Part shown: one piece after another, positions 58,223-64,000 of the stretch
How positions within the stretch are numbered: position 1 is the stretch's first letter
How the letters are laid out: every line of letters begins with the position of its first letter
Origin: Scleropages formosus
Lineage: Eukaryota; Chordata; Actinopteri; Osteoglossiformes; Osteoglossidae
DNA: 64,000 nt
Assembly (NCBI RefSeq): GCF_900964775.1
Contig: NC_041806.1
Coordinates: 24,455,488-24,519,487, forward strand
Reading direction: 5' to 3'
The notes under the pieces: model-generated
The model's input: only the letters and a program-made list of their open reading frames with translations
What the model was told of the DNA's origin: nothing
Database searches by the model: none
Made by a program: the position numbers and the translations under genes

Positions 58223-61200
58223 GGAGGCTTCGTGAGGGTGAGGAAGAGGGACCTGGAGAGGCTGACCACTGAGGTCATGCAGCTTCGTGACTTTCTGCCC
58301 AAAGTCATCAGCAGAGATGTGCTGGAGAAGGTCCGCCAAGGCCACGTGGTGGACGTCGGTAAGAACACACACGTCTGTTTGGCCATGGGGGTTGCAACAC
58401 ATCTCACTGGTGTGTGAGAGGATGTGAAGCGCATCTCTGCAAACGCATGTGAATAGAGCGAGTTTGAAATGCGTGCATGATCTAAAGTTTACAGTGTTCA
58501 TCAAGTAAAATATGATGTGCAGTAAATGAATAGAGCTGCTGCCCTTGAACTTAACTAAACCAAGTTTCACTCCCACCGACAACTGTAGTACCCTTGAGCA
58601 GGATACGTACTCTAAAACTGCTCTAGTAGAAATTACCATGTTGTATAAATGGGTAAATAACAGTATCTTACAACTGTAGGTCACTTTGAAGAAAAGAGTC
58701 AAGCAAATGAATAAATTTCAATACAAAGCAGAAACAGAATAACAGTGTAGTAACAGAGACACTGGAATCACACTGGAAGTAAATAAATACCACGTTTTGG
58801 CAAACAGTAATAAGGCCAACAGTCACAGTCATGACAAAAGGAGTGAGATCATGACATGGTGCCAGTGACCAAAGGAATGACGGCCCTGTGAAACATCAGT
58901 GTAAGACCATCTACACTTCAGTGGACACTCTGTCTACAGGTCATAAAACTGCTGAGGACCTGAGCTGTGCCAAAACAGGTCCTCTCACGCAGTGGTGTGT
59001 CACAGGAGAACTGAGATGCCAAGGTGTATTAGTGTGCTTTCCACGTAAACATCAGCAGATTGCTTTACTCACTGCTTGTGTTCTGCATCCAGAATGAGGA
59101 ACAGCGTCTGAGACAGGTTTCCACCCTCTGGATTTCCATATTTCTACAGTATTATCTACATTATTTCAGACAGAATATTCTCAGTTGCTTCAAATTACTC
59201 TTGGTAATTTATGAAAATGAATAAATATTTCTCTCACATATTTTGAAAACAGAAGGATGACACAATGGTATTGGAGTTGTTAATGCAATGAAATGTCATG
59301 CTTTTTTGCTAAATAATTAGTGATGCACTGAAGTGGTTTATACATTTTCTACCCTGCTTTTCACATGTACATACCCTCTGGTGAGACTAAAACCCACACC
59401 TTTTTTTTAAAGAGACATACGTTGCAGAAAGATAAGCACTCGCACACACTTCAGTATGAGAAATAAAGAAACATGCACACACCCTTGGTTGACACAAATA
59501 CACAAACCTTTGAGTAAGGCAAACACACGTACACACTGCCCCTGTGCGACAGGTCAGACAGCATGTCGCTTATCGTGTCCCTGTCGGTCACATTTCCCAC
59601 TGCAGTGAAAGAGCGCATTGAGCTGGAGCGGGAGCAGCTGCAGCAGGACTATCTGCACCTGTGCTCACGCCTGGATGCCGCCCACTGTGAATGCCAAAGG
59701 GAGAGGGAGGTGAGGAGGAGGAGGAGGAGGAGGAAGGGAGGGAGGCCAGTGGGACAGCGGCAGCGGGACCATTGTCTTTGTGTGCATACCTCCTGCCAAT
59801 AAAACAGCTAGAACCAAATTTATTTGCATTTAATTGGACGTAGAACAGCAGCACAAGGGGTTGCACAGAGAGCGATAGGACGGAGAGGAAAGATACATAA
59901 GGAGAGGGAAACTGCTGCTGTCACATGTGGTGGTACAGTCTTCTGCACCAAGCTATGGCTTCTGGAGCGCTGTTGTGCATCACAGCCTGTTGTCTGGGAA
60001 TGAAAGTGGTTTTACTGTCTGTTTTCCACTCGGTCCCAAATAAAACAAGGGTCTAGTACATAACGTTGGACACTGAACCTGGTCCTGGACCTCCTGCATC
60101 AGACACATTGTGGCCTTGTTGACCACTGATCCGTTTTCCCTTGAAGCTGCTGGCAACAGCAGCCCTGGGCTCACCTTGGACAGCTCGCTTCTGACGCAGG
60201 ACATGACGTCACACATGCGCACACCACACACTCGCACATGGGTCTCACTCTCCCTGCTGAGCCCATGCAATTCCTGTAGACGGTTTCCCTAGAGGTGCAG
60301 TAGAGATTCCCTCTGGAGCTATATTATTTACACCTGTATTTCATAGCTCACTGGGGCCTTTTCTTTCAAGCTTCTGACTGCTCTCTGTATTTGAAGGTTT
60401 CAGGCTCTGAATGTGACATCACAAGAGCCCATGTGGGAATTTCTCACTGTACCTTGGAATAGGAGGAGCACTAAAACTATTTAAAAATGAGTAATGTCAG
60501 GAATGTGAATTGCTACAATGGAGCACGTCAGTGCAGCTGAGTAAAACGTTCGGTGACCTCCTTATAGAATATCACGATCTGATGGATGCACTGTTGTTCC
60601 CTAAGCGTTGTGAAAAATAGTGGTATTTTCTCCAGAAAAACACTTAAAAAAGATGGCAGTGTTTGCGGGATACATACATACTGTTTTTGGGCACGTACAC
60701 TAGCAACCACTACAAAATGCACTGCTGTGTGTGCATGTGTTTATGTGGTTTTCTGCCTGTCTGTGTGTGGCTCGTTTTTTGTCAGCAGCCTGTGGTGTCT
60801 GTGCATTTACATCTGCGTTCTTTTGGTTACAGTTCTCTGCACGGTCGTATGCATGTGTGCGAGACTGGTCCCGTGCTGTCTTTTTCAGTTAAATAAAGGA
60901 AGGGCAAGATTGCTGAACACATGCAGAAGTCATAGCAGTGCTACACAGGACTGGGAATGAATGTTAAGGTTAAGAACATGAGCAGACCTGCTGTGTACCA
61001 GCAGGCTGCTATTTTGAGGTAAACCCCACGCACTCCTTTCTCGAACCCCCAGTCCACTCACATTGTTTTGTTCATCATTTACAAAGAAAAACAAACCAGA
61101 AAAGGCCCAAGTAAAGTTCAAGCCATTTAGATTCATACCAGGAATGACTGACATAGAAACCACTGGCTGCATGAATGTTGTTTGACCTTTAGTGGAGCGG

Positions 61201-61701
61201 CCTCTAAAAACTCCCCGTGTAAACAAGAAAAGTCACAGGTGAGCGTGAGCATGAGCTGCGCCTGCTGCCCTATGGCACTACCACGTGGTGTAACCGTGTT
61301 AGTTCTGGTGTACTTAGATCAATACACAGATGCAGTGCTGTTAAATAATGAAACTTGAAATCGAAACATTAACAAACGAGACATGGAAACGAGTATGAAC
61401 CTGGAATCTTTCACATAAAGTTTGATTTCTACTCCTTTATATTCTTGTTGGACCACAACTCACATTTGATTTTTGATGAATTTCTGGAACAAAGGCTGAC
61501 CATTGTTATGTATTTGGCAAGGAAATGCATTTAACTGTTACGGTCACCACAATACATTCTCTCTATAAATATGCAGTTGAGCAAATTATGTGACTTTGTT
61601 CTGCTATTGATCTTGACATTTCATCTGCACAACAGGTCAGATGATTTCTGGAATGTCTGGGATGACACCCATTTGAAATTTCATAGATAGTGCCATCTGA
61701 A

Positions 61702-61743
<42 letters not shown>

Positions 61744-63437
61744 TTTCTGAACCATTTGTCCCATACGGGGTCGCGGGGAACCGGAGCCTAACCCGGCAAC
61801 TTAGGGTGTAAGGCTGGAGGGGGAGGGGACACACCCAGGACGGGACACCAGTCTGTCGCAAGGCACCCCAAGTGGGACTCAAACCCCAGACCCACTGGAG
61901 AGCAGGACCCGGTCCAACCCACTGCACCACCGTCCCCCCCCCCCCCCATCTGAAATATTGCAGTCTTATGTATGTGTACTGTATGTCTGCGTATATATTT
62001 GTACTCTCTCAGTGCATGGTTCCTGACTCTACGTTGCTGCCTCCGTGCCATTCCATTCTGTTGTTAATCAATTTAAAAAAGAAACTTTGGCTCAAGCTGA
62101 GGAATCTGACCAGACAGTGTCACCTGTGCATTTGCAGTACGCCATAAATTAAATTAAACCTCAATCTGGACTCCTGCAAGGCCTGGTAGGAATACCAGTG
62201 CCCTGAGTTGGGTTGGCTTTGCTGTCAATTTAATTGGTATTTTGTAATTCCAGTTATGACGGGGAAATTGAGCGCTGCCTCAACCTTCCTTCATGAAACC
62301 AAAGTCACACGGATTCAAATGGATGTAAGCTGGGTGTGTTAATGTCACAGGCATGCTAAAGCACTGTGTACATACCGACACTGTCATGTCTGGCTCCGGA
62401 AGGAAGCAGTGGACCCAAGTGCAGAGCGGTATTCGTGGTTTATTCAGGGAAATCCAAGAGAGGTGGTCAAAGGACAGGCAATTAGTCTTCAAGGTGCAAC
62501 AGGGAGAATCCAAAAGGCAAGGTCGGTACACAGGCAAGAGGTCGATGATCATAAAGAGGTACAGGATCGTGGGAACAAGGGACAGGATTGGGGAAGGCGT
62601 TAGGGAACAGGAAGTAGAAGAGCTAGGAGATCGCAAACAACAAGGCTGAACAAGGTTCCGCATCAGCTGCTTGTCTGACGCAGCCTTTCATGCCCCAGTC
62701 TGCGCCGCGTCCCATGTGTTCCGTGTGGGCTCGAGGGTGTGGGCGTGGCAGACACTCTTCCTTTCCTTTTTCTGTCGTTGTCTCTCAGTACTTACAGGGT
62801 ATGGGGTCAAGCAGTGGAAGTGGCATAATGCTCCTTGTGCTGGAGGGTGAACACAAGGAAGGTGTGGCACACATGAAGAGAGGGTTCCTGGGTTTGGGGC
62901 AGGTGCTACAGCATTTGTTTTACCAGTTTTTTTCCAAGTGAAGGTGGTCCCTATGCTCCCCACTGTAGGGACATAGAGTTTTTTCTTAGTGTGAACTGTC
63001 ACCACAGGGCTTAGGGGATTGGGTGACTGCAGGTAATCAAGTTGTTTCGAGTTACTCTTGAGGGTGGTAACGTTATGCAGTTGCCATAAAGTTATTCGAG
63101 GACACTGCACCTCTGCCAAGGATGAGATTGTGTGAACCAGTCTGTCAGATGTGTGGCATAAATGACAGGTCAGGGGTCACACTGACTTTCAGGGCCCTCA
63201 GCACTCAGCATGTGTCTGTGTGCCCAAGCATCTACTGTATTTGTCTGTATTGAGCTTCTGTTTGTATGTGTGTCTGCACAACCCCAGGAGAAGCTGGCAC
63301 TTAGACAGCAGCTGTGGGTGAGCCAGGAGCAGCTGCAGCAGCAGGCTGAATTTTGCACAACACTAGGTGTGGCCTCCTGCACTCTTCTCTGGAGTGTGTC
63401 CAGCAAGGAGGAGGTCATCAAGGATATCTTGGCTGAC
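58223..63437 (+). CDS. hsf2bp: Heat shock factor 2-binding protein (MEILB2), 5' part
   Basis: In vertebrates this protein binds BRCA2 and brings it to meiotic recombination sites. Three exons are recognised: 58223-58358, 59606-59709 and 63288-63437, with closing phases (0/1, 1/0, 0/0). The first encodes [20 protein letters not shown] then [15 protein letters not shown]. The second encodes a coiled-coil segment with [20 protein letters not shown]. The third encodes [20 protein letters not shown] and then [20 protein letters not shown] with KEEVIKDIL. These match human HSF2BP residues of roughly 20-150 from memory. The start exon was not found, and the C-terminal armadillo-like part lies beyond the right edge. 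The gene is divergent from ube2a. Confidence 0.88.
58535..58720 (+). repeat. tRNA-derived SINE, family B
   Basis: It has GTAGTACCCTTGAGCAGGAT, CTAGTAGAAATTACCATGTT, ATAAATGGGTAAATAACAGT and a tail with GTCAAGCAAATGAATAAA. The head is diverged. It lies in the first recognised hsf2bp intron. Confidence 0.65.
59710..61690 (+). other. hsf2bp intron, no gene recognised
   Basis: It begins with a purine-rich GGA/AGG run and otherwise shows no exon with coding similarity that I can recognise. Confidence 0.4.
61705..61946 (-). repeat. tRNA-derived SINE, family A, with long CA tail
   Basis: It is flanked by the perfect 12-bp duplication CCATCTGAAATA (61693-61704 and 61946-61957, overlapping its edge by one base). 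On the plus strand it starts with a CA repeat of about 40 bases, then CATTTGTCCCATACGGGGTC and ends in a C run after the head. It lies in an hsf2bp intron. Confidence 0.9.
62385..62800. repeat. Probable interspersed repeat, class unclear
   Basis: The stretch with GGAAGGAAGCAGTGGACCCA, GTGGTTTATTCAGGGAAATC and GACGCAGCCTTTCATGCCCC resembles a dispersed fish repeat I recall, possibly the terminal part of an old LTR element. No second copy is in this window and I see no clear ends. Confidence 0.3.
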
Positions 63438-63869
63438 GTAAGTTGACCCTGTCCCATCATGCTCTCATCCCTGACAGCACTAGCTAGATACAGCCACAGA
63501 GCTGACATTTCAGGCACTTCAGGCATCCTTCTCATGTCTTGTGTTTCATGGGGTGGGGCATGCTGTCGAGGCAACAGCTGGCTTGGGTCGTTTTCACTGC
63601 AACGTTGCTGTGGTATTGCAGGAGGCAAGGCTGTCAAATGCAGTTCCTGCAGGCCCTGATTGTAAACACCTCTTAATTACCTTATTAGTTCTTGTCAGTT
63701 TCATGTTTTTAAACTTTTTAAAAGGAAGTGGTTGATCTGATTTTTTTTTTTTGCCTTTGTTGTGACAAAACACATTATTTTTGGGTATATATGAAACATT
63801 CATAACTACTGACTGGATCTGTCCAGCCTGGAAAGTGGGTTGGAACCAAAACTGCGTTAACTTTTGTTG

Positions 63870-64000
63870 ATGATTATTAACTAATATTTAGCTGATACCT
63901 TTTTCCTAAGGTCACTTACAGTGCAGAAAATTTCCAACAATCATTCACTCATTTATGTAGCAGGGCAGTATAACACACTCACATATAATTCAGATTCCCC
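63870..64000 (-). repeat. SINE tail (family B/C type), cut by the window edge
   Basis: The plus strand shows TTTAGCTGATACCTTTTTCC, AAGGTCACTTACAGTGC and TCATTCACTCATTTATGTAG, which is the shared tail of the family-B and family-C SINEs in reverse. The rest lies outside the window. Confidence 0.45.

Noticed and set aside
1-64000. A previously undescribed multi-gene system
   Set aside because: All coding regions with convincing exon structure belong to known vertebrate families or known transposon classes. The nested Myb/SANT gene is the only unassigned host-like gene, and one gene does not make a system.

Overview
The window looks like ray-finned fish (most likely teleost) chromosomal DNA. It holds intron-rich vertebrate genes with GT-AG boundaries, CpG-rich 5' ends, and fish-type repeats: RTE/Rex3-like LINEs ending in GATG repeats, tRNA-derived SINEs with GT tails, and TA-flanked miniature DNA elements. 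I cannot name the species.

Layout. (1) 460-15151 (+): the last 24 coding exons of col4a2, a basement-membrane collagen IV chain, ending in a complete NC1 domain; the 5' part of the gene lies outside. (2) 17707-21258 (-): rab20, two coding exons, tail to tail with col4a2. (3) 21.6-24.7 kb: intergenic repeats, including an old broken LTR element, a SINE and a LINE tail. (4) 25048-31395 (+): naxd, the NAD(P)HX dehydratase, ten coding exons. Its first intron contains a complete-looking same-strand Myb/SANT-like DNA-binding protein gene (25970-28185). (5) 33040-39688 (-): cars2, mitochondrial cysteinyl-tRNA synthetase, 15 coding exons, tail to tail with naxd. (6) 41712-45010 (+): ing1, a PHD-finger chromatin reader, head to head with cars2 across a CCAAT-box-rich interval. 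(7) 47589-49690 (-): ube2a (RAD6 type E2), six exons, tail to tail with ing1. (8) 50.7-58.2 kb: a second RTE copy, a SINE, two copies of a TA-flanked miniature element and a Rex1/L2-like LINE nested in one of them. (9) 58223-63437 (+): three exons of hsf2bp (MEILB2, the BRCA2-binding meiotic factor); the rest runs off the right edge.

The block col4a2-rab20-naxd-cars2-ing1 matches the known vertebrate order at human 13q34. The next genes, ube2a and hsf2bp, lie on other chromosomes in human, so a synteny join sits just right of ing1. The genes are housekeeping or tissue genes and do not form one pathway. Exon boundaries were read by hand from splice signals, reading phase and remembered human protein sequences. 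Reading phase closes at every junction of col4a2, rab20, naxd, cars2, ing1 and ube2a.

I found no credible unknown multi-gene system. The most interesting points are the nested Myb/SANT gene, two GC-AG introns, two RTE copies with perfect 12-bp target duplications and different defects, a regularly spaced CCAAT array, and several cleanly nested transposon insertions.
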